DNA of 64,000 bases, taken from Phialocephala subalpina. Its lineage: Eukaryota > Ascomycota > Leotiomycetes > Helotiales > Mollisiaceae. The stretch is from positions 1,315,450 to 1,379,449 of the forward strand of contig FJOG01000004.1 in NCBI GenBank assembly GCA_900073065.1, in the 5' to 3' direction. The stretch's first letter is position 1, and each line of letters begins with the position of its first letter. The position numbers were made by a program, and so were the translations under genes. The notes under the pieces were generated by a model that worked only from the letters and a program-made list of their open reading frames with translations, did not search any database and had not been told where the DNA came from. Below are positions 46,951 to 58,308 of this stretch, piece after piece.

Positions 46951-49900
46951 TGTTAATCATTTGCAAGCTTGAGTAGTCGAAAGAACTGCCTTGGGTTCTA
47001 TTCGCTCGTCTTTGATTAGCCTCCATATTTCAAAAGTGCTGATTGCCCCAAGACAATATCAACGCGATAAGGAAGACTTACGGTGCTGTGCAAGATATCA
47101 CTTTCTCCGCAGGACACGTTGAAGGGATGCTGTGGTGCAGGAAAAGAGGTCGCTAAGTCCTGTCTGTGCCATGGTTAGTTAGAAAGAGCATCCAGTATGG
47201 ACCTCCTTTCCTCTTCGAAAGTAGGAGGCTCGACGCGTCCTACCTTGGTGAGAAGCTTGAGCAAGTTCAACAGCAGCGTAGCATACGCCACAGACGAAAC
47301 GCTCCACCCACGAGACGCGACTTTGTGCTGCCAGAAGGGCGAAATGTCGTCTGCTTCTCACTGAAGTCTTTCAACGCGTGTTTGAAAGAAGTACAACCCA
47401 ATGAAGGTGTGGAAGGAGGATGGCGTTTGAGCACGTGGGCTGAAGGGATGAACACACACCTTGAAGAGCTTGGAGAAGAGGGACTCAAGACGAGAGGACG
47501 ATGTTGTACGAGGCGCGCAGTCTTCGACCAATGGTATACGGCTGAGGTGGAGGCTGATAGTTCAGGTGAAATCTCCAGAACAGTAGTTTAACAAGCGTAG
47601 TTGAGTACGTGCTAGACTGTGAGGTAGACAGAAGTGGTAGTTGTACGCGGAGGTGACCTGGGCCAGCAGAAAAGTAGGTTCTAGCTTTGTGAAAGATTTG
47701 AAAAAGGTCGGTGAATCCAGCATTGAAACCGACGGAGAGGAGCAGGCAAAACAGAAGCTGCTGTGAAGTTGTGCCTGCTCGTTTAGGAAGCCGCGATACC
47801 TGTTTCGGCAAGGACGGGTGGTTGACTTTGAAGTGAAGAGACTCTTGACTCTTCGGTTGCTCCTGCCCATCGAACAAAATACAAAACAACAAATGATAAA
47901 TATAAATTTCTTTGCTGCACTTGCTTGTCAGCTTGATGACGTTTCCATTCCCTTGAAGCTGCGGTGCGACACCGGCATGCTTGAACCTGACGCAGCTTGA
48001 GGCTGTGGCTGCTTCTGTGTGGTATTGCACAGGTAGACTCGTGATTGTGTAAGCTGATGAGAGTTATGAAAAGAGTGTGCTTCAAATACAAAGCTCGAAG
48101 GATGACAAAAAGTTAGGAATTTCTTCGGTGGTTGAGGCAGAGGCTCAAGCATGTAGGAGTAACCCCGAACTATACAAGGCAGAGGTATGTGCAATGCTCC
48201 AGAGCAATACTAGAGCACATCCACCACCAAGAGTGCCGCTAACGATTTTGGTCATCGCAGGATTCCTAACCCATCTGTGCGGTTGAGTGATTGGCAGCAT
48301 CTGACCGCAAGATGATCTCCTGAGAAGGGTCGTTGAAGGCTATTCCACTGCTCGAAATCCTCACGGAGCCCATCGCGCTTACCATACTGGAGAATTCGAT
48401 ATAACGACAAGAAAGCCAGCGAAGAAAAGATCAAGTAGAAAGCTCCGATGGCATCCTTGCAGGCCTACAGCAAAAGACTTGCTTGAATGGCTGAGCTCGC
48501 GATCAACTGAGACACACTTCTCATCGCTGCTAAAAGGAGCTGCCCCTGGTTTCTTACTATGCGAGCCTTTCACCTCACTCCTAGCCTCGATAACGTGTTG
48601 TATAACGCTAGTCGGGCTCCTGCTATAGCGTTCATAGCGATCATCGGGATAATAGGACGTTGAAATGATTGTACGACCCCGACTCGAGGTAGATGAGGTT
48701 GATGTTGATGTTGCATTGGTCGGCATGCGGTCCATGCTTGGCACACTGGGTCGGGCCTTGATTCAAAACGGGCTTAGTTCAAGGGCATCTCATGAACAAA
48801 CACACTGAGGAGGACGACAACCAAAAGAGGTTCCGAGAAATAGAGATCGAAGTTTGTTGTTATGCGCTGGTATCATTATCAGATCCTGTCGATGCGCTTT
48901 TGTGGACTGGCGGACAGTGGTTTCCAATAGCGTTCCACGCCGAAGGAGGAAAGGATCTGCGCTCCAGAATCGAAGGCTCGAAAGGAAAATTGGCCTGAGA
49001 TTTGCCATGGTTTAACAGGTTTATATTCTCGATAATATAAGCCTAGAGCTTGTCCCGATTTTGATAGCGTTTCTGGCATGAGAAATGGCATGCTATTACC
49101 GATTCGGAACTTAGGCGAGTGACAACCCTTTTTGCCTGGTCTGTGCTAATCCTAGCAGGTCTTCAAACAAACTAATAAACCTCGGATAGCTATCTTCAAA
49201 GCCATGTGATAGCTAGCAAGCATATTGACCTGCGAAAAGACGACCCAGTAACCATAATGGTGTTACGGTCACGAGGGGACCGGAGAACAATAGCAAACAT
49301 ATACGTCAAAGACGCAAATGCCAATATGTCGTCCTGCACAACACCTCAAACCTCTACAGCAAATATTTTCTCTTCTCCAGAGCTGCTAGTCGCATACCTT
49401 TGATCTTTACTATGGTTTATTTACAATCCCAACAGATATCAAGGTGGCACAAAGCATGCACATGTCCGCCATCCCGTCGTCTAGGAACACGGTTCTGAAA
49501 CACCAGTGGCGGCAATATGCAGCAACCTGTTTCTCTTTGGTATCAGGGTATCAGAGATATTGCGAGGCTTCTGCATGGCATTTATCACGTCTCTATTCCA
49601 CGTTGATCTGAGGTGTTGACTATATTACAGGTTGAGCTTCTGCAAGCTCAGACTTTGAAATGGATGAAGAACCGGGGACTGCTTCTGAATACTTTCTTAT
49701 AGGATGAGTGGTTTGTGAAGGCAAGCTGATGTACCCTTGTGCTGTAAGAAATTTTTTTCGAGCAGACAGAGCTAAGTGAGAACTGAGTGACAGACAATCC
49801 ACAAGCTTCTCTTTCTCCTTTCTTTTTTCTCCTTTATCCTTTTCCCTGTAATTCCCACTCCTATTGCGATACCAGGTCTCCAGCTACCACCGAGAAACAC

Positions 49901-50060
49901 TAGACCTGCGTCTCAATTGAGGAATCAACGAGCGTCTTCCAATCTCTTCAACAATCCTCAACCCTTCAATCGTTCAACCTATTTCTCGCTCCCTTGGTCC
50001 AACAGTAACCCCACCATTCTTCTGATTCAGCAATCCAACACCTATACCCTGCTGGGTATA
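46951..50060. other. 3.1-kb gene-poor region
   Basis: No secure gene. A minus-strand frame from an ATG at 48735 to 48379 is Ser-rich with a hydrophobic end and might be a small tail-anchored protein, but has no family support. Frames around 47166-48194 overlap on both strands and look fortuitous. Confidence 0.4.
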
Positions 50061-50483
50061 TCATTTCCCATAGTCTCGAGCCTGCCTCTCGATCGCTTCC
50101 TTCATAATCTTTACATTCTCATAGATAGCTCTTCCCTCTGCAGTGGACCGATCGTATGGGATTGCGATATTTTGTCCCCAAACTACTGCTCGGAACTCTT
50201 CTTTACTGCCTGAAATTTGTTCTTTCGCTTTTTCGGTTGGCGTCGGGTTCGTCGGGTCTGTATTCCCACTGGTCTTTGGATCTTGGTGCGTAAGTGGTTG
50301 GTTGTTGCTTGATTTCTCCATCTCGATGCTCGACTGCGAAGCTTTTGTGTTGTTGAAGAAAGTAGGGGTATCGTGTCGAGGTAGTTCGTTCGTGAACGTG
50401 AGACGACTCTTGAAGTTAAAACCTCGAAGACTCTTGGAGAAATGAGGAGCTTTAGCTCGTTGTAATCTGACGCTTTCGAGCAA
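50061..50483 (-). CDS. Small probable mitochondrial protein, 5' end unresolved
   Basis: The frame encodes about 140 residues and ends AIERQARDYGK. The first 50 residues are rich in Arg, Lys, Ser and aromatic residues with few acids, like a mitochondrial presequence; the rest is hydrophilic, with a conserved-looking WGQNIAIPYDRSTAEGRAIYENVKI block. The frame has no ATG at its 5' end: the nearest in-frame ATG is at 50321, inside the protein. Several AG acceptors lie just upstream (for example near 50517), so the true start is probably in an upstream exon. I do not recognise the family well enough to name it. Confidence 0.5.
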   Translation of the reverse strand: MLESVRLQRAKAPHFSKSLRGFNFKSRLTFTNELPRHDTPTFFNNTKASQSSIEMEKSSNNQPLTHQDPKTSGNTDPTNPTPTEKAKEQISGSKEEFRAVVWGQNIAIPYDRSTAEGRAIYENVKIMKEAIERQARDYGK

Positions 50484-51048
50484 GATGGTTCTTGGATATA
50501 ATTGTCGTATGAAGCTGCTTCGCCCCCATTTAGTACAGCCCAGAAGGACTGCAGAAGGAGACAGGGAAACTGTGCCTCAGCTTACGGTTAAGCGATCATC
50601 ACCTCCAAAGTAGGAACCTCAATTGTCCAATAAGTATGCGCTACTCGTCTATGTCGGATTGAAGAAGAACACAACCTGGCTTATGGGTAAATTGGATACG
50701 ATTCACCCAATTATGTTGCGAGGTGAGGAGACAACCATATCGACAGGTAAACGTAAAGCCACGTCTTCGAGTTACCCCACCACGGAAAGAGCATTCCATT
50801 AGAGTTTTCTCAATTAAAATGCACGCGTCGTGTTTGGATCATTGAGAAGAAGGCATGGGCTGAAGTTGCAGCCCAAGATCCAATAGGCATCAACCCTCCG
50901 CAATCAATAAAGTCAAAATTGCACGAGAGACAGAGAATGAAAACTTGGTAGAATTTCAATTGTTGACTTACCATGCCAAACGCCTACCCAATTTCCGTCC
51001 CAGACTCCGCGCTGAACTTCTCTCAAGCAGAAAGAATTCAATTCCAAG
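50484..51048. other. Intergenic region
   Basis: It probably contains the first exon or leader of the small protein at 50 kb and the 3' end of the helix-turn-helix gene. Nothing else is visible. Confidence 0.4.
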
Positions 51049-51671
51049 TCATGAAAATTGAGCATAGCCTCGCAAAGACTCTAAATTCGAAAATTGATCA
51101 GCTCTATACTCTATGTTCCCTTGAACTTGACCAGGCACAGTATAAGGACTCCTATACTCAGTCGTACGCGCAACCATAGCCAACTTTGCCAACTGGCTCG
51201 CCGAACCTCCAGCCCTCTCCGCCTCCTCCAACGGCATCACATACCCCTCCGAATGCGTCGAAATCATCTTCGTCTTCTTATAAAGCTGATTCGTCTGCTT
51301 ATGCGGAATCCCATTATTCTTCATCAACCTCGAAATCGTACTCTGTCTAAAACTACTTCCAAACCGAGCAGCAACTTCTTTCCCTACTGCTTTCTGATCT
51401 ATTTCTGGATGCTGTTCTAGCAAGACTCTCATGAATTTTGCGATTTCGGCTTCGTTTTGGGCTTGTAAGGGCTTTGGACCGGGTTTCTTTCGGTCGTCGA
51501 TTCCTGTGAGTTCGAATTTATGGAGGCGGTGATGGATTCGGGAGATGGATTCGTAGGTTGTGTTGAAGATTGCGGCGATGGACACCATTCTGGTGCTTTT
51601 CCTTGGGCGTGGGCTAGGTGGATTGCTGTCTCGATGGCTGCCACTACCTCTTTGGGTAGGGTTTTTGCCAT
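51049..51671 (-). pseudogene. Helix-turn-helix protein with an apparent one-base frame break
   Basis: From the ATG at 51671 the first 28 codons (MAKTLPKEVVAAIETAIHL onward) form an amphipathic helical start. The same protein then seems to continue in a different frame from about 51588 (MVSIAAIFNTTYESISRIHH onward) to the stop at 51049. One missing base near 51589 explains the switch. The body has two helix-turn-helix-like segments, IAAIFNTTYESISRIHHRL and FGSSFRQSTISRLMKN, separated by DDRKKPGPK, recalling transposase-type or paired-like DNA-binding regions; a basic tail follows. A 5'UTR intron (51675-51723) ends just before the ATG. An alternative intact reading starts at an ATG at 51681, but its first 30 residues are Ser/Pro/Arg-rich like an out-of-frame translation. 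Assembly error is possible. Confidence 0.5.
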
Positions 51672-52011
51672 GATCTGCCATTGTTGTTAGATTCTTCTGA
51701 AGTACATGGGACGAAAGACTTACTGGGGTAGCACAAGGCTGAGAAATGGGACTGAAACCGATCTTGAATATGATGTTTGCTAGCCGAGATGCATGATGAC
51801 GGAGAACCCTTGCAACATTTCTGCTGACCAAAATTTAAAGCCTTGAACAGTTACATCCATTTCCCCTCTACGCCTTCAATCACCCACAGTGTCCTGGACT
51901 CCTTCTCTTATGTGACAGATGGTTTCCTTCATCTAATATTTCCTCCAATTGATCCGCGAGCCTCCGGGCTTCGCCATTGCTCTCCTCACCTCAGAAAGAA
52001 GAGCAGTGAGC

Positions 52012-53244
52012 ATGGCATCTCCTTTTCGAAGAACGGCTGTTGCAGCATGTAGGACACAGGCTTCACATCCTCCGGCCTTTACGATATCACAAAATGTTAC
52101 GATAATCACCTCCTTATCCTCAATCCGACAATCCTCATCCTCTTCACGCCGAACAACCCTCACTCCCAAGTCCCCTATCCGAATATCCTCCCGCACATTC
52201 TCAACCTCTCCGCCCAGATCCTCGAACTCGAAATACACCTACGGTATAGCCGCCTCCTTCACAGCCAAAGACCACCGCTACAACCCCGACACCAACGTCT
52301 TCGCCTTCAACCCCTACAACCGCATCATCGCCCGCCGAAAGGACAAACGCACCCGTCCAGACTCAGGACAAGATGCCTTCTTCGTATCCCAAATACAACA
52401 CACCCCCGACATCGCCGTTGGAATAGCAGACGGAGTTGGAGGTTGGGTAGATTCCGGTGTTGATCCAGCGGATTTCTCTCACGGATTCTGCGATTATATG
52501 GCTCATGCTGCGTATACCCACTCTCCGTCAGAATCGGAACATCCTTTCAATGCGAGGAGTTTGATGCAGAAGGGATATGAGGAGATTTGTAGAGATCCTA
52601 GTGTTAAAGCAGGAGGCAGTACTGCTTGTGTTGGGATCGCGAAAGGAGATGGGACATTGGAAGTAGCGAACCTAGGGGATTCGGGATTCGTACAATTGCG
52701 ATTGAACGCCATACACGAATACAGCGAACCCCAAACACACGCATTCAACACCCCATATCAACTAGCTGTTGTGCCAGAAAAGGTATTGAAACAAGCAGCA
52801 GCGTTTGGAGGTCAGCAGCTCTGCGATTTTCCGAAAGATGCGAATGTTTCGCAGCATAAGTTACGACATGGAGATGTGTTAGTCTTCGCCAGTGATGGGG
52901 TTTGGGATAATCTCAGCCATCAAGATATTTTGAAGGTGGTGAGCAGGATTATGTTGGGAGCAAGGGCTTGGGAGCATAGTAATGAGGGGGTTAGTGTGGG
53001 AAAGAGTTTAGGGAATTTTATATTGGCGGATGATGGGAAGAGTGGTGCTGAGGAGATTCCGAGTTTGCAGAGTTTCTTGGCTGTGGGGATTACAGGGGAG
53101 GCGAAGGCTGCGAGTGTTAATACGAGGAGAGATGGGCCTTTTGCGAGAGAAGTGCAGAAGTATTATCCACATGAGAACTGGAGGGGTGGGAAAGTAGATG
53201 ATATTTGTGTGGTAGTAGCTGTGGTTTGTGAGGAGGGGAAGTAA
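52012..53244 (+). CDS. PTC7: Mitochondrial PP2C-type protein phosphatase, Ptc7-like
   Basis: A Mg/Mn-dependent Ser/Thr phosphatase of the Ptc7 type, which in yeast acts in mitochondria on coenzyme Q biosynthesis proteins. Intronless, 410 residues from the ATG at 52012. Residues 1-75 are Arg/Ser/Thr-rich, a presequence. Motifs of the fold are intact: SGQDAF (118-123), IADGVGGW (138-145, metal-binding Asp), GSTACVG, ANLGDSGF, FASDGVWDNL and the terminal DDICVVVAVV. It diverges from the helix-turn-helix gene over a 340-bp shared promoter and is followed 516 bp later by another gene for a mitochondrial protein. Confidence 0.93.
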   Translation: MASPFRRTAVAACRTQASHPPAFTISQNVTIITSLSSIRQSSSSSRRTTLTPKSPIRISSRTFSTSPPRSSNSKYTYGIAASFTAKDHRYNPDTNVFAFNPYNRIIARRKDKRTRPDSGQDAFFVSQIQHTPDIAVGIADGVGGWVDSGVDPADFSHGFCDYMAHAAYTHSPSESEHPFNARSLMQKGYEEICRDPSVKAGGSTACVGIAKGDGTLEVANLGDSGFVQLRLNAIHEYSEPQTHAFNTPYQLAVVPEKVLKQAAAFGGQQLCDFPKDANVSQHKLRHGDVLVFASDGVWDNLSHQDILKVVSRIMLGARAWEHSNEGVSVGKSLGNFILADDGKSGAEEIPSLQSFLAVGITGEAKAASVNTRRDGPFAREVQKYYPHENWRGGKVDDICVVVAVVCEEGK

Positions 53245-53760
53245 GAGAGTAAGGGAACTATAGGGAGTTGTATGATATGCATGTCTAATGATGGGCTTTG
53301 TATAAACATGACAAGATATCTAGAGAAGGATGCTGCAATAGCGAATGATATGGGTCAGGAGGTTTTGTAACGAAGATTCTACTCGTTCAGTTATTCTCAA
53401 GCACACATGAAAGTTGGCCACTATGAAAGATTTCTGACCTCACACTTCACTTCATACTCTTCTATCCTTGATTAGAAGAGCCTCATGCATGGAGGAGAGC
53501 AATAAAAGTAAAAGACGAAGAACCCCTGTGCATATCAAAGATTCTCTGCATCCAAGCGAGGACCCCTGAAAAGCTCGGTTGCATCAAAGCCCGACGTCAT
53601 TGAATAGCCCGAAATTTCTCGGACATTTGAAATCTCAGAGACTCAGACAAAACCCACAAGCTCGCACGACCTTCCTTTGGGTACTCCGCTGCTATATCGA
53701 CTAGCAATACCCCCTCTCAACTGGATCAACAGAAATTACATCTGCGAAATCACCGAAAGC
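53245..53760. other. Intergenic region
   Basis: 516 bp between the phosphatase stop and the Jac1 start. No gene is seen. Confidence 0.5.
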
Positions 53761-54549
53761 ATGCGCACTTCACTCCGGCGCAGCCAGCAACTGCTACAAT
53801 CCTCTTCGTCAACAAGGCGGAACCTCTCAACCCCTCGCTCTCGAGAGCTCCCAGCCTCCAGATCAATCTGTCAAGCATGTCATAGACCTCTGCCACCGTC
53901 GTCGAGCAAACTACAAATCTCCAGACAGCGACATCTCAACTCCACATCAACCTCAACCGCCCAATCCACACGCCACTCAGACCCCGAACCTACCTCCGCT
54001 CCGCCCATAGCCAAGACACACTACGACCTCTTCCCCCTCACCATCCCCCATGGCCCTCCGCCCACCGGACCCTTCAAAATCGACCCTCGCGCCCTCCGCC
54101 GCGAATTCCTCGCCCTCCAACAGAAATCACACCCCGACCTCTTTCCCCCGCACCTAAAGACCCGAGCAGAAGCCACCAGTTCCCTAATAAACACCGCCTA
54201 TAAGACACTCCAATCCCCTTTACTACGGGCTCAGTATCTGTTGAGTTTGCAGGGGATTGAGACTGCGGAAGATGAGGCGGGGAGAGTTGAGGATCCGGAA
54301 TTGTTGATGGAGGTTATGGAGGCTAGGGAGGCGGTGGAGCATTGTCAGACTGAACAAGAGCTAGAAGAGATCAAAGAGGAGAATGAGGCCAGAGTTGCAG
54401 AAACTGAGGGGGTGCTCGGGGAGAGGATTGAGGCCGGGGATTGGGAGGGTGCTAGGGCGGAGGCGGTGAGGTTGAGGTATTGGGTTAATGTTAGAGAGAG
54501 CATTGAGGGGTGGGAGAAGGGGAAAGGTGGCGGCGAGATTCATCATTGA
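53761..54549 (+). CDS. JAC1: Mitochondrial J-protein co-chaperone Jac1 (HscB)
   Basis: It stimulates the mitochondrial Hsp70 that releases Fe-S clusters from the scaffold protein Isu1. 262 residues, no introns, from the ATG at 53761; the frame is open upstream but without ATG. Residues 1-80 are an Arg/Ser/Thr-rich presequence with a single CQAC pair. The J-domain begins near residue 85 (THYDLF) and contains His124-Pro125-Asp126. The C-terminal three-helix HscB oligomerisation domain follows (LLRAQYLLSLQGI, then a long Glu-rich helix and RLRYWVNVRESI), which separates it from generic DnaJ proteins. It lies beside Ptc7 on the same strand. Confidence 0.93.
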   Translation: MRTSLRRSQQLLQSSSSTRRNLSTPRSRELPASRSICQACHRPLPPSSSKLQISRQRHLNSTSTSTAQSTRHSDPEPTSAPPIAKTHYDLFPLTIPHGPPPTGPFKIDPRALRREFLALQQKSHPDLFPPHLKTRAEATSSLINTAYKTLQSPLLRAQYLLSLQGIETAEDEAGRVEDPELLMEVMEAREAVEHCQTEQELEEIKEENEARVAETEGVLGERIEAGDWEGARAEAVRLRYWVNVRESIEGWEKGKGGGEIHH

Positions 54550-54906
54550 AGAAACCAATTTTCCAGGTCTGAGAAGAGGTGATACGTAGAAGAAAATGCT
54601 CAGGCGAAGAAGGAATCGCAGGGCAATCCAGGCGTGCTATGAGGAAGTAGTGTATGGTATGACGGATATCAGTTGATGCGATCAAGAAACGAACATTGGA
54701 TGGGCAAGATAGACTGTACAAAAGATACACATCTCCGCTATTTGCGGATTAGAAAGCATCGCATTTATTGTGTAAGTAGCGGGTAGCATAAACAGTATAT
54801 GGCTATCAGGAACGGTAATAATCTATCTCTCATGCCATCCGAGCTTCGCAGCCAGAGACGGTCTGCCATTCCGTATCCACCTCTCAAGCATCCATCCTCT
54901 AGGGTT
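54550..54906. other. Convergent intergenic region
   Basis: 357 bp between two 3' ends. No gene seen. Confidence 0.5.
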
Positions 54907-56100
54907 CTATTCCCCCGGAATATTTTCCAGTTCGACGTCCCTAAACTCCGCGTTCGCCGCATCCCGATCAAGCATGTATTTCCACCTCTCCCTATCTGCT
55001 TTCAAGATCTCCGGGATATCTTCGTTTGGATGTATCCTCGCGTACTTCTGTCCCTCTCTATCCCAAAGATCCAGTCCTTTCCTGACTCTATCCACAATCC
55101 TCGTTGGATCTCTGAAGAACCCTTGGTTCAGACCCTGATGTGAGAAACTGTCCATCTTCCGCAGAACTTCTTCCACAGAACCGAAGCAGGTACTGCAATG
55201 CCAACCAGCATTCCACAGCTCATCTTTCTCCCACAACCACGCCAACCTATTACCACCTTCTCCGTTCCGTAGATCCGCAGGCAGGATAGTTTCATCATTC
55301 CCAAATCCGCCAAATGTCGTAGCCTTCGGAAGTTCCCATTGAGGACCAACATGCCGCCATTGAAACGAGTAGTAGTAGAACTGATTCCTCAGCGTCATTC
55401 TCCTCTTCGTCTCACATTCCCTCAACAGCATAACAGCAGCAGGACGCATAATCTCATCAACATCTGTAACGATAATTACATCCCCCTTCTTCGGCTCCTT
55501 CTCTCCAACCATCTTCGGAAACGTCTGCAAGAACATCGCATTCCTTTGAAAGTCTTCGTAGTCCCAAGGTCTGGGTGCTCCAATCGGTGGGTTCTCCAGG
55601 ACATGATGTATGACCTTATCACTCCATTTTTCGATTCGTGCCCAATTGTCCTTCAATATCAAAGGCTTCTGGAGGTTGGTGAACGTTACCGGACTTTCCA
55701 CAATGACGAAATAATCAACATAGCCGTATAAAGTCGAGAGATGTACCTCTAGCATATCTAGTTCATCATTGATCATGAAAAGACTGTACACCTTCCTCCT
55801 TCCATCCCTCTTAAGCCATGGTTGCCAACTCTGCCTTGCACACAGTTCCTCCGCATCTGCTAACGGTAAGAATCCATGATGTAAACTCGCATTCGTCCGA
55901 TTTGGTACATGCGCAACCGCAAATTCAATGTCCGCAGATGTTATTTCGTGCTTTGGGGCTTCTCGTGCAGAAGAAGAGTATCGACGGTTATATTGGTATA
56001 GGGATATGCAGATGAGGAGGATCAGTACCAGAAGTCGAGTTATGCGGAGACGAAAGATGGGCCAGCGGTGGAGAGTGGAGGGTTTAGGCAGAATAGACAT
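54907..56100 (-). CDS. GT17 glycosyltransferase (beta-1,4-N-acetylglucosaminyltransferase type)
   Basis: Member of glycosyltransferase family 17, whose animal member Mgat3 adds the bisecting GlcNAc; in fungi the acceptor is not established. Single exon, 397 residues. A short cytosolic N-terminus with Arg is followed by a signal anchor at about 20-37, then the lumenal domain. Visible family motifs are YSLFMINDELDMLEVHL, VDYFVIVES, IVTDVDEI (the DxD-like metal site), FYYYSFQW and WHCSTCF. All are intact, so I expect an active Golgi or ER enzyme. It is one of two protein-glycosylation genes in the window with the Mnn10-like gene, but they are 35 kb apart. Confidence 0.92.
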   Translation of the reverse strand: MSILPKPSTLHRWPIFRLRITRLLVLILLICISLYQYNRRYSSSAREAPKHEITSADIEFAVAHVPNRTNASLHHGFLPLADAEELCARQSWQPWLKRDGRRKVYSLFMINDELDMLEVHLSTLYGYVDYFVIVESPVTFTNLQKPLILKDNWARIEKWSDKVIHHVLENPPIGAPRPWDYEDFQRNAMFLQTFPKMVGEKEPKKGDVIIVTDVDEIMRPAAVMLLRECETKRRMTLRNQFYYYSFQWRHVGPQWELPKATTFGGFGNDETILPADLRNGEGGNRLAWLWEKDELWNAGWHCSTCFGSVEEVLRKMDSFSHQGLNQGFFRDPTRIVDRVRKGLDLWDREGQKYARIHPNEDIPEILKADRERWKYMLDRDAANAEFRDVELENIPGE

Positions 56101-56660
56101 TATGGAAAATGTGGAGGCCGCGAGAACCTTGTTTGTGTTGTCATCGTCGCATTAGGGTCATCTCAACTGCTGCGACTTCCACGAAGATATGAGAATAGGG
56201 ACAAAGCATATCTTGAGGCACGAAAGTCATCGTATAAAGTTACGTGAAGCCTTACGAGATAGATGCTACGCTGTTTGGAGAGTAGCTTGGCCGGGGCTAG
56301 ACCCAAATAAGGTTAAGATGAAGCTTAAGTTTGTGGGGTACGAGTCGCAAACAATTGCTCTCCTTTTCAAAATGTACCAATTTCCTAAGTACATTCTCTG
56401 CAAACGATTATTCACATCCATAGCGGTCATCTTTCTTCTCGTATTATCTGGGCGAACCTGGAGTTCGTTTAATGAGATATCTGAATGCAAGTGCTTGAAG
56501 GATGCGCCGCCTCTGTCGATCGACCACACTGCGGCAGAGTTCGAAGCTATTCTAGCAATTGATGTCAGGCTACGATGTACAGTTATCTCCTCATGTCCTT
56601 TTGCTCTTATGAGCATGCTTGGGTGTTGATGACAAGATCTTGAATGCCCCTCATCTCATC
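56101..56660. other. Intergenic region
   Basis: 560 bp upstream of both the GT17 gene and the hydrolase pseudogene. An open frame at 56189-56629 has no recognised similarity. Confidence 0.45.
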
Positions 56661-57530
56661 ATGGCTTCAAAATTCCACCTTTCCTACGATCCCGAGCTCG
56701 ATGAAGCCTTCGCATCTTTTCCTCCTTCCCACCTCACCAAAGAAAGTCTCATGGAAGTGAGGAATCAACTGGAGCCGCTATACACAGCAGAAAAAGTCAT
56801 CACCGACCCAGAAATCTCTCACAAAGACATCACCATTCCTGGACCAAATGGGGACGTCATCCTCGCCGTCTTGAAATGGAAGAAGTCCAAAGGCGGGCCT
56901 CGTCCTGCAATCTATTACATGCATGGAGGAGGTATGATCACAGGCAACAGATTTACGATTGGTGGTGGAATAGAATGGATCAAGGAATTAGATGCTGTGT
57001 TCGTCTCTGTCGAATTTCGAGTTGCGCCTGAGCATCCCATCCTGCTCCTATAGAAGATTGCTATACAAGTCTGAAATGGGTGTCTGAGCATGCTTCGAAG
57101 GTTGAAGTCAATCCAGACAGAATCTTGATCACAGGATCCTCTGGAGGAGGGAATGTGTGCGCTGGTCTGGCGCTCTTGGCTCGAGATAAAGGAGGACCCA
57201 AGATTCGCGCTCAATGTCTATGCTACCCGATGATCGATGATCGCATGGAAACCACCTCTGTGAAGCATTTCTACGACCAAGGAACTTGGAAGGGTCAAAT
57301 CAACGAACAGGCCTGGGACTATCTGCTCGATGGCAAGCGAGGTGCAGAGGATGTTAGCATTTTGCATCACCTGCAAGAGCTATAGATTTGTCTGGACTGC
57401 CATCCACGTAGATCGATGTTGGACAAGCAGATATGTTCAGGGATGAGAATGTAGCATATGCTATGAAGTTATAGGAGCATAGTGTACCGGCGGAGTTGCA
57501 CGTCTAGCCTAGCGGTTAGCATGCTTTTAA
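56661..57530 (+). pseudogene. Alpha/beta-hydrolase (HSL/BD-FAE type) pseudogene
   Basis: Starts at an ATG at 56661 and follows the family well: HGGG oxyanion motif (YYMHGGGM), VEFRVAPEHP, then GSSGGGN at the nucleophile elbow. The frame breaks after PEHP near 57041 (one base missing), continues in a second frame to SILHHLQEL, then breaks again near 57360 (one base missing). Beyond that the family C-terminus is still legible (ASPARAIDLSGLP, FRDENVAYAMKL, PAELHV) but is interrupted by TAG at 57409, 57472 and 57505. The last two fall where the family has tryptophan, so TGG to TAG changes. The catalytic Asp and His region is thus lost. Five lesions rule out a simple sequencing error. Confidence 0.9.
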
Positions 57531-58288
57531 TACTTTTGCTCCAGGTACTAAGTTGAGCCAAGTGGCTAGAGATACCAGAATCAGGTGGTTGAAGCGAAAT
57601 TTGTCGTCATGAATACTGTCTTCACGAAACTTCAAAGCTCGTGGGCGGGCCTTGAAACTTGTGTACATATAGCTCCACGAGCTTTTCGTCCATTCGTTTC
57701 ATTCTATCCGCTGAACAATCTCCTTGTTTTCTTAATTGGCCTACTAAAACAATAGCTTGGCCTTGGCTGTGCTTCTGTACTTCCCCGTATGCGATTAGTT
57801 TTGTTGCACTACAGTCGTACCACCTGCACAAGGACAGATTCTGACGCAGGTCCCATCTCCTCTCTCATCTTTCCAAATCTTAATGTTCCCAAAACCAAAA
57901 ACTTCTTCAAAGTCAAGAGATATGAAATCATGTTCTGGCGATGAGGCCTGAAGTTCCAAGTCTTAAACAGTCGTACGCGAAGACTTCATTCTGGTCTTTA
58001 GAATTCAGCTCCTTGACGCGGAACACCTGTAACAGGCCTCATATGGCTTGCACCTATCGTTCCCGGCTAGGCAGTCTTCACGAAAATTGATCCCGTTTGT
58101 TCAATTCTATATACATGTGTGTGCAGATATTCTCGTTCATAGGCTTCCCCTGTTTTCCTTTCCTAAAGTTCCAGCTCCCTTCTCTTCCACATCAAGACAA
58201 ATCCTGCTAATCATAGCCTTATAGACTCCAAACCAGCACCTCAACGCGGCAAGACCTCGAATAAATTCTACTCTCCAACCTTCATCAT
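57531..58288. other. Intergenic region
   Basis: No gene recognised. A tRNA-like A-box match near 57504-57517 lacks a B box. Confidence 0.45.
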
Positions 58289-58308
58289 GCTCTCCTCACT
58301 CAATCACA

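Noticed and set aside
48379..48735. Ser-rich minus-strand frame with a hydrophobic C-terminal stretch
   Set aside because: Suggestive of a small tail-anchored protein, but an equally open neighbouring frame exists and there is no splice or family support.
57500..57540. TAGCCTAGCGG A-box-like sequence
   Set aside because: It lies within the decayed 3' end of the hydrolase pseudogene and has no B box or acceptor stem.
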